The notes beneath the pieces were generated by a model that was given only the letters and a program-made list of their open reading frames with translations, made no database searches and was not told the origin of the DNA. Of a DNA stretch of 64,000 bases, positions 47,201 through 59,484 are shown piece by piece. Every line of letters begins with the position of its first letter. The stretch's first letter is position 1. The stretch spans positions 53,173,561 through 53,237,560 of the forward strand of contig NC_088775.1 in the NCBI RefSeq assembly GCF_954871325.1, given 5' to 3'. This DNA comes from Gordionus sp. m RMFG-2023 (lineage: Eukaryota > Nematomorpha > Gordioida > Chordodea > Parachordodidae). A program made the position numbers and the translations under genes.

Positions 47201-47800
47201 TATATTTTTTACACCACCCACATCCCCCCTACCGCCCCCCCCCCACATTTTCACATTCCATACCAAGTGGTTCCCATGAAGATCAAGACCTATAATGAAG
47301 ACTTTCAGTCTAACCATATTAAAATTAGCCTTTATTTGATACCCATATCAAAAAAAAAAATTTTACACCACCTACCCCCCCCCCCTCCCCGCAGAACAAG
47401 TCTCATCAAGACCAAGAATGAAGACTTTCAGTCAAACCATATGGAAATTAGCTTTTATTTGATACCCATATAAAAAAAAATTAATTTTTACACCCCCCCC
47501 CCATAACCCTCACCTCCACAACATAGACAAAATCATACCCATCTAGACCAAGAATGAAGACTTTCAGTCAAACTAGATTAAAATTAGCTTTTATTTGATA
47601 CCCATATAAAAATAATTTTTACCATCCCCCCCCAACTTACCTCCCAGCCCAAGTCATACACATCAAGACCAAGAATGATAACTTTCAGTCGAACCATACC
47701 ATATTAAAATTAGCTTTTATTTGATACAATTAATTTTTACCCCCGCCCCTCCGCACCCCACTCTCCCGACCAAGTCATACCCATCAAGACCAAGAATGAT

Positions 47801-48885
47801 AACAATTTTAATATGGTTTGACTGAAATTCTACATTCTTGGTCTTTATGTGGATAACTTGGTCTGGGGGTGGGAGGGGAATGTAAAAAATAATTATTTTT
47901 GATATGGGTATCAAATAATAGCTAATTTTCTTATGGTTTGTCTGAAAGTCTTCATTCTTGATCTTGATGGGGTATGACTTGGTCCAAGTCGAGGGGGTGG
48001 TGGTGTAAATAATAATTATTTTTGATATGGGTATCAAATAAAAGCTAATTTTAATATGGTTTGACTGAAAGTCTTCATTCTTGGTCTTGATGGGTATGTT
48101 GATCTGCGATAAGAGGGGTGGGGATGGTGTAAAAATTGATATGGGTATCAAATAAAAGTTAATTTTAATATTGTTTGATTGAAATTCCTTATTCTTGGTC
48201 TTGATGGGTATGACTTGGTTTGAGGAGTGGGAGAGGGGGGGGGGTTAGAATGTAAAAAATAATTTTTTTTGATATGGGTAACAAATAAAAGTTAATTTTA
48301 ATATTGTTTGATTGAAATTCTTTATTCTTGGTCTTGATGGGTATGACTTGGTCTAGAATTGTGAGAGTGGAAGGGGAATGTAAAAAATATTTTAAACTAA
48401 TTTTAATATGGTTTGACTGAAAGTCTTCATTCTTGGTCTTTATGAGTATGATTTGGTCTGAGGGGGGAGGGGTGTAAAAAACATTTTTTTTGATATGGGT
48501 ATCAAATAAAAGCTAATTTTAATATGGTTTTACTGAAATTCTTTTTTCTTGGTTTTGATGGGTATGACTTGGTTTGGGGGGTGGGGGAGGTAGTGTAAAA
48601 AATAACTATTTTTGATATGAGCATCAAATAAAAGCTAATTTTAATATGGTTTGACTGAAAGTCTTCATTCTTGATCTTGATGGGTAGGTTGGTCTGCAAT
48701 AAGGGGGGTGGGGAGGATGTAAAAATCAATTTTTTTATGGGTATCAACTAAAAGTTAATTTTAATTATGTTTGACTGAAATTCTTTATTCTTAATCTTGA
48801 TGGGTATGACTTGGTCTAGGTGGGAGAGGGTGGAGGGGGGATGTAAAAATATTTTAAGATAATTTTAATATGGTTTGACTGAAAA
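47801..48885 (+). repeat. satellite block 6, opposite orientation
   Basis: About nine monomers in G-rich orientation, ending at GTTTGACTGAAA before unrelated AT-rich DNA. Together with block 5 it forms a tail-to-tail junction near 47800. Confidence 0.9.
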
Positions 48886-49169
48886 AATTTGATTGATTTA
48901 TAATTAAATAACTTTTATTTTATATATTTCGAGATATTTTATTTTCTTTTATTTTTTACATTTTCAAATTTATTTTCATTTTTCTAAAAATAAAATAATT
49001 ATAAATAATTTTAGTTTAAAATTTTTTTTAGTGCCTTATATTTTTTTTACCTAAACTGATAATGATTATAATATTTTTAAAACGATATTAAAAACTCCAA
49101 AATATAAATCTATTCTAAATATACCGGCAAAATTAAAATTTAAAGTTTTTTCTTATTTTTATTTAGAAA

Positions 49170-49440
49170 ATGAGTCTTTATTTTGTAAAAAAAAACAAAC
49201 CCATTATTATCATATCCAATATTCAATCCATATTAAAAGTCCACCATAATGACAATAATCATCCCGGTGTCAACACAACAATTAAAAATATAGAATCCGT
49301 ATATGCTTCAATTCCTCAAAAATTCGTTATAAAATATATTCAAAATTGTCCAATCTGCTCTATAAAAAAAATCTTCCAAAGGCGCCAGTTGGAAAACCTT
49401 TAGTAGGCCATTCCGTCTGGGGGCGGGTGGAAATAATATG
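49170..49440 (+). pseudogene. Ginger/KRBA2-like integrase, zinc-binding N-terminal part
   Basis: The frame shows HHNDNNHPGVNTTIKNIE, then YIQNCPICSIKK, the HHCC zinc-binding domain of retroviral-type integrases in the form seen in KRBA2/Ginger proteins. Shortly after, sequence resembling the segment before the catalytic core can be sensed. A non-autonomous insertion (49606-51560) separates it from the C-terminal part at 51661. Degenerate. Confidence 0.7.
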
Positions 49441-49605
49441 CCATAAAATAATAAAAATTAACAAATTTCCATTTTAAAAGTAAGGTTTTCTAAAAATTAG
49501 GCAGAATCGAGGGCGATCTTTTTTAATTTAAAAAATCATTAAAAGTTAAATAATTTTAATAATTAAATATTGATAGCGTATTAAGGAAATGGGTATCCCG
49601 TCATT

Positions 49606-51560
49606 ACAGAGAAACCATTACAGAGAAAACCAGGGATGCGAACCCTACAAAATTTTTGCCCGGGTTCGGTTCGAGGTAAAAAAAAAGAAGGTGGGTTCGG
49701 TTCGGGTTCGGTTCAGGGAAATATTTTTGAACCCGGGTTTTGTTCTGTGTTCAGCTCGGCTTTAAGAATTTTTGAATTGATAAAAAAAAATTTATATTTA
49801 AATCATAATTAAAAAGCTTGACATAAATTTGATATAAAAGATAAATTTTTTATTTTGTTTATAGGCAAAATATAGTTAAAAAATGCAAAAGTTTACAAAA
49901 ACTGTCCTACATCTTTTTTTTAACAATTTAGATTTTGAGAATTCCTTAAATTAACAATATCCAATATAATAATTTTTACTTTGACTTGTTTACTTTCATT
50001 TTTCTCTAATAAATTTGGTAATAATTAAAAATAGGCGTAAATGAATTTAATCGTTTAAAATTTATTAACCCTCCAATAGGAATCTCTGAGAAAAAAATTA
50101 AAAATGGAGCAAATGAATTAAATTATTTAAAATATATTAACACTTCACTTTATTGGAAATTTGAAAATTAAATTATTAATATTTGTATTTACAATTATAC
50201 AAATATAGTAAACAATATACTGAACCCGGTTGAACTTGGGTTCATATAAAATTCTCGGGTTTGGTTCTGGGTTTTTAAAATTTTATAAACGGGGTTCAGG
50301 TTCGGGTTCAGATTTTTTTTCAAAAACCCTGGTTTTCTTCTCCAGGGTCGGCTTTGGTTCGAATCCCTTGAGATAGAGAATTTATTTATAGAGAATAATT
50401 TTATAGAGAATGATTTTACAGAGAATGATTTCACAGAGAATGTTTTTACAGAGAATGATTTTATAGAGAATGATTTTATAGAGAATTTTTTGTAAAAAAT
50501 TTTATTTAAAGAATATGATTATTTTATAAAAAGTAAATCTATATAATATATAACATTTTTGTGTAAATTTGTGAAATCATTATTTAGGCTCTGCATACAT
50601 AGGGGAAAAAAAATTACAGTTTTTATTCTAATATTAAATATTATAATTACCTTATATAAGAGAATAATTGGGTATTTTTTATTGTAAGAAAATTATTACA
50701 ATCGGCACAGAAATTTTTTTATCTTTATACAAAGTTTTTCAATTATTAGAAGCGAACTTAACTAGTGACAGTTACATTGCCAAAGTAACTTTTAACAAAA
50801 CTATCTATTTTATTTTGTATTCTTATCTTTAAAAATAAATTTCGCGAATTCCTCACAAATCATGTCAAAATTTTGTTCTACCATTAGGGGAAATGTGTCA
50901 TAAATGACCTTGTTTGAAGACTAGCCACCACCCTTTAACATTTTATCTATTGGACCGATTTCTCTCAAAATTGGTCAAGATGTGTATATTTATGATATGT
51001 ACCTTATCTAAGTTCATTTTTTCAATAGAGCAATCCAATAAAAAAATATTTTAAATAAACTATTTTTAGTACCTCTTTCTAGAAAAATCACTTTACACAT
51101 TTTTTTGTTTGGTGAAAAAATTACTAATTTAGATTACTGGTATTTTATATAAATATTATCCATAGGCATTTAGCATTATTCACACAAAAAATTAGAGCTT
51201 ACGTTTTATTAAATAAATATATAAAGGCGATGAATAATAATAGACAGATGAGTATTGTCTGGCCATGTATTGACTGGCCACAATTCACACATTATATAGA
51301 TTAACAATTTTTTATTAATCATATTCTCTAAATAAAATTTTTTATAAAAAATTCTCTATAAAATCCTTTTCTGTAAAAACATTCTCTATAAAATCATTCT
51401 CTATAAAAAAATTCTCTAACGACGTTCTCTATAATTGATTTCTCTGTATAAGTTTCTCTGTAAAATACATTCTCTATAAATAAATTCTCTATTTTTGTTT
51501 CCTCTATAAAGGTTACTCTGTAACATTCTATGTAATGGTTTCTCTGTAATGACGTGGAAC
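49606..51560. mobile_element. non-autonomous transposon with ACAGAGAA-type inverted ends
   Basis: The left end GTCATTACAGAGAAACCATT and the right end, which gives the same bases on the other strand with few changes, face each other about 1.95 kb apart. Irregular TAGAGAAT repeats adjoin each side. It interrupts the integrase-like gene. A MITE (49631-50370) lies inside the left end. No clear target duplication or transposase was found, so the superfamily is open. Confidence 0.6.
49631..50370. mobile_element. 740-bp MITE with CAGGGATGCGAACC ends
   Basis: The inverted ends CAGGGATGCGAACC and, on the other strand, CAAGGGATTCGAACC are followed by GGTTCGG/CCGAACC modules (GGGTTCGGTTCGGG and others). 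The interior is AT-rich and non-coding. The modules recall those of the MITE at 31254. No convincing 8-bp duplication was found. Confidence 0.65.
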
Positions 51561-53480
51561 CAAGGAAATGTATATTATATTTTTATTTAACGATTAGGGA
51601 AAGAGGGGATATTAAATAAAAATTTTTATTTATTTCACAGATAAGCCGTCACTTTTTTTATTGTTTGCCGATGAGCAAAATTATATGAAGGCTGAATACA
51701 TTGCTACTAAAATAGCAAAGGTTTCAAACAAAGATTCGTGTTTTCAAATTGTCCATAATATTACTAGTAGTCCTTATTCAAAAAATGTTGGCAACAAAAT
51801 TATATGGAAAAATAGTTGTGCTACCAATAATATTGGGAATAGTATTTCTAATATTTTAAAAAGTTCCCCTTCTTTTATTTCATATTTAAATGATCGAGGG
51901 CATCAAAACATAATTTACTCTCAAATAATTGGAGAAAATAACCTAATCTTAGGTGATCACGTATTATTACCTATCCATAGGACAGATAGAACTAATATCT
52001 GTCCTAAAAATTTAGTAAGGAAAATATTAAAAATTGAAAAAAATAAAATATGCGTAGGTGTGTGCTGAAGAATTTCAACACCGTTTATTGCCTCTAGTCT
52101 GTATAAAACGATAAAATTAAATTATTCTGAAGTTCCCAACAAAGATATATCAATCATAGGTAATTTAAGCTTTTTTTATTATAGTAACATACTCCTCAAA
52201 TTAATTCATCTATATAAAATATATTAATTATTTATTTAAACTGCTAACAATATTTAAGAGCCTCCCGGAGTGTTACAAACTATGGGAAAACGTCGTTATG
52301 TAATTGCAAAATGGGTTGCATGAACAAAAGATGCGAATGTTACAAGAACAACCTTAAATGTTCAACTAAATGTCATGTATCATTAAATAATTGTTGTAAT
52401 AAATAATTTATTTTTTAATTCCGATTTTTTTAAATATATATTCATGCGAAAATATTTATGATTTTTATCCTTTTTGAAAATTTATATTAATTAGTTTATT
52501 ATATAACAAATAAAGAAAATAAAAACTAGACGGCAAAAATTGACAAAAAAGTATATTATTTTATTTTAGAAATAAAAACAAATTTAATAGAAAAATATAT
52601 ATTTCGAATAAGGGTTTGACTTATAAAAACAGGAGAAAGAAAATTAAGATTAAATTAAAAAAATTTTTTAATAAATAAAAATATATTTATACACCATATT
52701 AAAGTAGAATTAGGCGTATTTGATACATAAAATTAGTCCTGACCCCCCCCCCCCCCCAATAATAGTTTCTCCATCGAGAGGTATCGCTTGGCTTGTTGCC
52801 TATTCAATATGTCTTAATTATCGATTGATAACTAATAACCATATATTTATATCTATAATAAGTTCAATAAGAAATTACTTAAAATATATGTGTCTGAACC
52901 ACGAATCTGTGCTCGGGAATTTTTTTAAAAAAAAATGAGTTTTGATGAAATTCCATTTATATGATAAAATAAATTATTAAAGATAAAAGGGGGTTAAAGG
53001 GAAAAATGAATAGAGTTTAAGTTTATTTTTATTATATAAAAAAAATAGCTAGATTTAAAAAAAAATTGGTGTTGTTTTTTTTCGTTTTTTCAATTTTTTT
53101 TTGTTGTTTTTGTGAATATTTTTTTCAAAAATTTTAGGAAAGTAATAAGAAAGAAAGAAAAATTAAAATATGGGTTATTGCTTAAGTCGGGTATATTATT
53201 TTTTTTGTTATTTTTTTTATGTTTTTTTTAATGTTTTTTTTAAAGTTATTTTAAATTAATATAGTATTATTTGGTGATAATTTTTTTAAATAATGTAACA
53301 TATTTTTATCGAAATATAGTATTAAACGAGTCAATTTTATTCATTAAATTGAAATATTGTATTAAAATGTATACAGATGATTATTAAATTCATAAGAAAT
53401 TCTCCAAATATTAAAATAAATTTTTAGGAAAGTAATGAAAGAAAGAAAAGAAAGTTTTATTAAATTCTTAAGAAATTCTC
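51050..53480. repeat. right arm of the large inverted duplication
   Basis: Reverse-complement counterpart of 34490-37444. It lacks the minisatellite expansion and is therefore shorter. Its inner end lies at the AAATAAACTATTTTTAG boundary, its outer end at AATTCTTAAGAAATTC. Confidence 0.85.
51661..52412 (+). pseudogene. Ginger/KRBA2-like integrase, C-terminal part (right arm copy)
   Basis: An open frame 51661-52068 parallels the left-arm copy, with HVLLPIHRTDRTNICPKN, a better fit to the family motif than the left-arm version. The Cys-rich tail is clear at 52282-52412: LCNCKMGCMNKRCECYKNN then CSTKCH and a stop. A zinc-binding tail of this type closes KRBA2-like integrases. Decayed between the two blocks. 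Confidence 0.7.
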
Positions 53481-53833
53481 CAAATATTAAAATTTTTATA
53501 TAAAGCTAAAATATTTAAATATTTTTTTTTATTTAAAAAAAAGATTCCAAAAAAAACTTGGGGATTCAAGATCTCGAATCCCCACGTTGGGATTCCGAAT
53601 CTTACGAGATTCCATATCCCAATACGACATATACATGATTAAATAAAGGAATGTAAAATATATAATAAAATACCCTAAAATTTTGTTATATGAAAATATA
53701 AAACAATTTTAACAAATCCAAAAATATAAGCAATTAAGTGTTCAAAAAAATGGGAGGTTTGGGGGGCGAAACCCCCCAAAAAATATTTAACCCCCCCCCC
53801 CCACCTTATGATAAAATCCTGGCTACGCCACTG

Positions 53834-53841
53834 TGTATGAG
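53834..53841. repeat. target duplication TGTATGAG, right copy of the giant hAT
   Basis: Follows GGCTACGCCACTG. Differs from the left copy in the last base only. Confidence 0.75.
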
Positions 53842-55063
53842 AACTTTTAGTGGAGATTGAACTAAAAGATATTCTTGTTTATTTGCGCAAAGGTTCAAAA
53901 TGATATTTATCAACGTAAAAATTATATATTATCTTAATTCTTTTATTTATCATGTAATACATATAAAAAAACATTTAAAAAATAAATAAATATTGTTATT
54001 TTAAATTTTTTTAAATGGTATTTTAAAAAAAATAGGATCGCTTTTGAACACAAAAATTTGGATTCATTTTGCATGATAATAACAAATAATATGAGTAAAT
54101 GGTTCGGGTCCTAAATATTCCCACAGCTGTTTTCGCGTTAAAAAGAAGAAAGATGGTGAATACAAACTAGACATTTTTAACATTTTTTTAAATTTTATTT
54201 TTAACATTTTTAAAATTTTAATAAATTTATAAATATTTATACAATAATTTACACAATATTACTACTGAGAATAAAATTATTTATAAAAGTAAAACATATT
54301 AATTTTTTTAATTGTACTAATATAGAAATAATATTTAACTTTATATAAATATATATAACAATTATAAATAAAATATTTAAATATATATAAAATAATATTT
54401 ATTTATATATATTAAGAAAGACTATTAAAACATATCATAATCCTCGATTAATATAAATGATTTCAGATAATAATAGAATAAACCTATAATCTTGCATCTA
54501 TGTTTTGTCAGGTATAAAAGAAAGGTTATTGACAAACTGTCAGATGACAGGTATAAAGATTTAATATGACGTAAAATAATATACCAAATTTTTATCCACT
54601 ATTTTCTATTTTTATCTAAGATAAAAAGCTTAAATATATTTTTTTAATATGCCCCACTGAGTATTTTGGAGAAGATATCTTAAAGCTCCCTACCTATTTT
54701 TTTTCTCTCACTTTCCTCATTCTATGCTGTGTGTGTGCATTAGACTAAAAATTTTTCAATTATTATCTTCATATAGCCATTTATGCCACTTATCCTTTAC
54801 ATTATTTTAACTAGATATACAAAAATACGAATCGAATCGAATAATTCATATTCGTAGGAATAATAAAATGATTATTCGATTCGATTCGTCGAATATTCAA
54901 TTCAATTTGAAAATTTTATTTAACCGTAAATTAAATAAGATAATATTAAATTTATTTTGTAAAATTTAACTTTGAATTTTATTAGTAAGATAATATAGAT
55001 ACATATATAGTATAATAATGTAGAAAAATCAATATAATATTCATATCATGTAGAACAAATATA
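53842..55063. other. AT-rich stretch; possible end of the interrupted hAT gene, then nothing recognised
   Basis: The first 60 bp give LLVEIELKDILVYLRKGSK in one frame, a plausible continuation of the hAT dimerisation domain left of 32978. The rest is AT-rich. Near 54824-54905 ACGAATCGAATCGAATAATT and related ATTCGATTCG motifs occur. Similar motifs on the far side of the next element (61640-61740) suggest that it landed inside another small element. Confidence 0.4.
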
Positions 55064-55071
55064 CCAACAAC
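55064..55071. repeat. 8-bp target duplication CCAACAAC, left copy
   Basis: CCAACAAC precedes TAGTGTTGTTAATCGG. The identical eight bases follow the other end at 61347-61354. Confidence 0.92.
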
Positions 55072-55104
55072 TAGTGTTGTTAATCGGCTTAGCCGAATCG
55101 GCTC

Positions 55105-55560
55105 GAACAGAGCTAACCCAAATTTTGGGTCGTTTTTTTCGACTCCAACTCAAAGTTTTGGTCGTTTTTTACGACTTCGACCCGAGTTCAAGCCGAAAAA
55201 AACGACTTCGACCCAAAATATGGGTCGTTTTTTTTGACTCCGACCCAAGTCCAAGCCGAAAAAAACGACCTCGACCCAAAATATGGGTCGTTTTTTACGA
55301 CTCCGACTCAAAATTTGGGTTGTATTTTTCGACTCAAACTTGAAATTTGGGTCGTATTTTTTGACTCAAACTAGAAGTTTGGGTCGTATTTTTTGACTCA
55401 AACTTGAAGTTAGGGTCGTATTTTTCGACTCCAACTTGAAGTTTAGATCGTATTTTTCGACTCCAACTCAAAGTTTGGGTCGTTTTTCTGACTCAGACTC
55501 AAACATCGGGTCGTTTTATTCAATCCGACCCAAAATATGGATCGTTTTTTTTAAAGACGC
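55105..55560. repeat. subterminal GGGTCG repeats, left arm
   Basis: Units of about 36-45 bp with GGGTCGTTTTTT and CGACTCCGACCC, mirrored at 60895-61325. The frames through them (VVFFDSDPSPSRKK type) are artefacts of the repeat. Confidence 0.88.
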
Positions 55561-55729
55561 CTTAAAGTTAGGGTTGCTTTTTTTCACCTAACCAAATATC
55601 TAGATCATTTTTTTCGACCAAAAGTCAAATAACATTTAGTAGATATTAATATTATAGGCGGCAAAGGTTCTTAAAGCTTCTTTAAATTATAACGCTCTGA
55701 TTTAACTATTCCATCATAGTTATTTTTTA

Positions 55730-57295
55730 AAATTTTTAAGTAAAGATGTACCATAGAAAAGAGCCATTTGTTATGATGGTTATTTTTGAACTTTTTTAAA
55801 TGAATTAGATAAAAATATATATTGTAGACATGTTAAATCAAAATTTCAGTGAAGATGTATCATAGATAAGTGACAAATCGACATTTTTGAACTTTTTTCA
55901 ATTTTTTTAAAGGAAATAGCTAAAAATATATATTCTAAACATGTTAAATTTAAAATTCAGTGAGGATGTATCATAGATAGGTGACAATTGTCATAATCGT
56001 TATTTTTGAACTTTTTTCAATTTTTTTAAAGGAAATAGCTAAAAATATATTTTCTAAACATGTTAAATTAAAAATTCAGTGAGGATGTATCATAGATAGG
56101 TGACAATTGTCATAATCGCTATTTTTGAACTTTTTCAAATTTTTTTAAAGGAAATAGCTAAAAATATATATTCTAAACTTGTTAAATTTAAAATTCAGTG
56201 AGGATGTATCATAGATAGGTGACAATTGTCATAATCTTTATTTTTGAACTTTTTTCAATTTTTTTAAAGGAAATAGCTAAAAATATATATTCTAAACATG
56301 TTAAATTAAAAATTCAGTGAGGATGTATCATAGATAGGTGACAATTGTCATAATCGTTATTTTTGAACTTTTTTCAATTTTTTTAAAGGAAATAGCTAAA
56401 AATATATATTCTAAACATGTTAAATTTAAAATTCAGTGAGGATGTATCATAGATAGGTGACAATTGTCATAATCTTTATTTTTGAACTTTTTTCAATTTT
56501 TTTAAAGGAAATAGCTAAAAATATATATTCTAAACATGTTAAATTAAAAATTCAGTGAGGATGTATCATAGATAGGTGACAATTGTCATAATCGTTATTT
56601 TTGAACTTTTTTCAATTTTTTTAAAGGAAATAGCTAAAAATATATATTCTAAACATGTTAAATTAAAAATTCAGTGAGGATGTATCATAGATAGGTGACA
56701 ATTGTCATAATCGCTATTTTTGAACTTTTTTCAATTTTTTTAAAGGAAATAGCTAAAAATATATATTCTAAACATGTTAAATTAAAAATTCAGTGAGGAT
56801 GTATCATAGATAGGTGACAATTGTCATAATCGCTATTTTTGAACTTTTTCAAATTTTTTTAAAGGAAATAGCTAAAAAAATATATCCTAAACATGTTAAA
56901 TTAAAATATCAGTGAGGATGTATCACAGATAGGTGACAATTGTCATAATCTTTATTTTTGAAGTTTTTTCAATTTTTTTAAAGGAAATAGCTAAAAATAT
57001 ATATTCTAAACATGTTAAATTAAAAATTCAGTGAGGATGTATCATAGATAGGTGACAATTGTCATAATCGCTATTTTTGAACTTTTTTCAATTTTTTTAA
57101 AGGAAATAGCTAAAAATATATATTCTAAACATGTTAAATTAAAAATTCAGTGAGGATGTATCATAGATAGGTGACAATTGTCATAATCGCTATTTTTGAA
57201 CTTTTTCAAATTTTTTTAAAGGAAATAGCTAAAAAAAATATATCCTAAACATGTTAAATTAAAATATCAGTGAGGATGTATCACAGATAAGGGAC
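55730..57295. repeat. tandem array of 119-120-bp units, left arm (about 13 copies)
   Basis: TGACAATTGTCATAATC recurs at 55982, 56101, 56221, 56339, 56459, 56577 and onward at steps of 117-120 bp. Each unit also has TTTAAAGGAAATAGCTAAAA and TTCAGTGAGGATGTATCA. Units are nearly identical in the middle and more diverged at the outer edge. Confidence 0.95.
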
Positions 57296-58270
57296 AAAAA
57301 ATGGTTATTATATATACGAGTAGTTAGGTACATAATAATCCTTAAGTGATAAAATGAGATGCTAATATATTTCTTGTAATTTTAATTTATAATAAAATTC
57401 TTAAATATGTTATTGTCATAGACTGGGTTAGAAAATCAACTATCACATAAACTCATCTATGTTTTATTCATATTATATTTTTAAGTTTGAGGATATAAAA
57501 ATATTTCCTCTTTGAAGTTACTAGTTAGGATAAAATTTACTTGGCACATCTTACAATGATATTTATACTTGTTTTTTTTTTCGAGAATAAATTTTATGCG
57601 ATATCTCATGAAGGAAATTACATATCATTGTAAAGAGAAATAACTTTGTATATATTATCTGCACCCATATCTTTTATATCAATCTCTATCGATGACATTT
57701 TAAATTATATTGGAAACTAGATTGTGTAGATTTCTAAATATTAATTTAAAAGATTAAGATGCTAGAATTAATTATAGATATATCTTAATAATTTGTATAT
57801 GCATTTATTATTTAAAATCTCTCGTTTTAAGCCTATTTAGCAAGAAAAATATTGACTAATTCTGTAATTGATAATAGATATCTATACCTTTATATAATCT
57901 ATGAGAAAAATTGCTCTTATAATATTCTACTTAATAAAATAGTGAATAATTAACGCCTGAAAAAAAGTAAGCGCTTTATAACATGGTTCAAAGTTAATCC
58001 CAGTATTAATTTTAATGTGTAATTTTTCTCAAGTGTTCAAAATTCTAAATCTTAATATCAAAAACTATTTTAGTTATCAATTTAAAGTCAAATAATATTA
58101 AAACACTAATATTCTCCAGTATTCATAAAAAACAACAGCCTGAAACAAGAACACTAAGCTCAAAACATTTAAATATTTGATACATTTATAGTTTAAATAT
58201 TTTTATTTAAATTATATATATTTATTAATGTACAAAAAATTTAATTTAACAATATATATAGATATAAAAA

Positions 58271-58535
58271 TCATGTATAAAATTTATTATTCATGATATT
58301 GATATCCCATGAATTTAAACATAAACACTGTTTAAGTGTTTCGGAGGCCATGCGATTTATTTTATTTGTTACGGTGTCCACCCCTCTTGAGAAGACACGC
58401 TCGCTCTCAACGGATGTACTTTGCTGCGACAAAAAATCTTTAGCCATCATGCAAAAGTACGGAAAACGCTCAGAATTACAGTACGACTTAAAAAAACTCG
58501 ACTTAACACTACATTTTTGAAAAATATGGCTCGCC
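58271..58535 (-). pseudogene. hAT transposase dimerisation domain (C-terminal exon)
   Basis: On the minus strand the frame reads NSERFPYFCMMAKDFLSQ, then QSTSVESERVFSRGVDTV, then NKINRMASETLKQCLCLNSW and ends at a stop at 58271-58273. This is the textbook C-terminal hAT dimerisation domain (S-V-x-S-E-R-V-F-S at its core). The frame is open for about 85 residues and lacks stops, and the composition is richer in G and C than the surroundings, so it is well conserved. The rest of the transposase is missing. It lies at the centre of the palindromic element. Confidence 0.88.
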
Positions 58536-59484
58536 TAAATTACTAAATTATATTTAAAAAAATTCATATTTTATATTAAAAAAATGCATATGGAATCGCA
58601 AATACTTGTAAAAAAAATTACAAGTATTTTATTAGTTTAAAAATTCCATATGGAAGTGAAGTGACTATTTAAATTCTAAAATTAAAAAAGATATTTTATT
58701 TTACTTGGCGTGGCACCAGCTAGACGGCAAATTTGTTGAGATTTTTTCTTTTCTTCATTGTTAGGGATAGGGATATGATTAATAATCATTTTTTTTAACT
58801 TTCCAAATTTTTTTTATTATTTTTGAGGGTAGCCAAATTAAATTTTAATTTATTTTTTATTCATTTTTTGTTTTTAAAATTATAATTCAATTTTAGAGAG
58901 TAACATAAATTTTATTAATAAAAGTTGTCCAATTTTCAGGATTAGTCAATATTTTTCTTGCTAAATAGGGTTAAAACGAGAGATTTTAAATAATAAATGC
59001 ATATACAAATTATTAAGATATATCTATAATTAATTCTAGCATCTTATTTTAAATTAATATTTAGAAATCTACACAATCTAGTTTCCAATATAATTTAAAA
59101 TGTCATCGATAGAGATTGATATAAAAGATATGGGTGCAGATAATATATACAAAGTTAATTCTCTGTACAATGATATGTAATTTCCTTCATGAGATATCGC
59201 ATAAAATTTATTCTCGAAAAAAAAAACAAGGTATAAATATCATTGTAAGATGTACCAAGTAAATTTTATCCTAACTAGTAACTTCAAAGAGGAAATATTT
59301 TTATATCCTCAAACTTAAAAATATAATATGAATAAAACATAGATGAGTTTATGTGATAGTTGATTTTCTAACCCAGTCTATGACAATAACATATTTAAGA
59401 ATTTTATTATAAATTAAAATTACAAGAAATATATTAGCATCTCATTTTATCACTTAAGGATTATTATGTACCTAACTACTCGTA

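Larger units (their letters stand above)
37445..47800 (-). repeat. satellite block 5, C-rich strand on top, with higher-order structure
   Basis: About 80 monomers of the same satellite. A higher-order unit of about 1.26 kb (some ten monomers) repeats at 38153, 39412 and 40671 with long near-identical stretches, and part of it recurs near 42177. A 1.92-kb unit follows in tandem (42540-46393). One hAT end (47103) and the two 359-bp elements are embedded. Polarity flips at about 47800. Confidence 0.92.
32986..53833. mobile_element. giant (20.8-kb) hAT element with inverted arms and satellite inside
   Basis: The left end is CAGTGGCGTAGGCATGG. The right end, read in reverse, is CAGTGGCGTAGCCAGG, a form well known from many hAT elements. 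Both are followed by a G run, and a near-perfect 8-bp duplication flanks them. The left interior (33171-34240) holds a decayed hAT transposase, which fits the ends. The rest consists of insertions: inverted arms with a Ginger-like integrase element (34490-37444 and 51050-53480), and satellite in both orientations between them. If the ends truly belong together, all of this accumulated or was carried in one element. Confidence 0.7.

Noticed and set aside
55730-57295. CRISPR-like array because of regular spacing
   Set aside because: The whole 120-bp unit is repeated with no unique spacers. It is a tandem array in a eukaryotic transposon.
58293-58520. Plus-strand frame of 75 residues
   Set aside because: It is the shadow of the hAT dimerisation domain, which reads convincingly on the minus strand.
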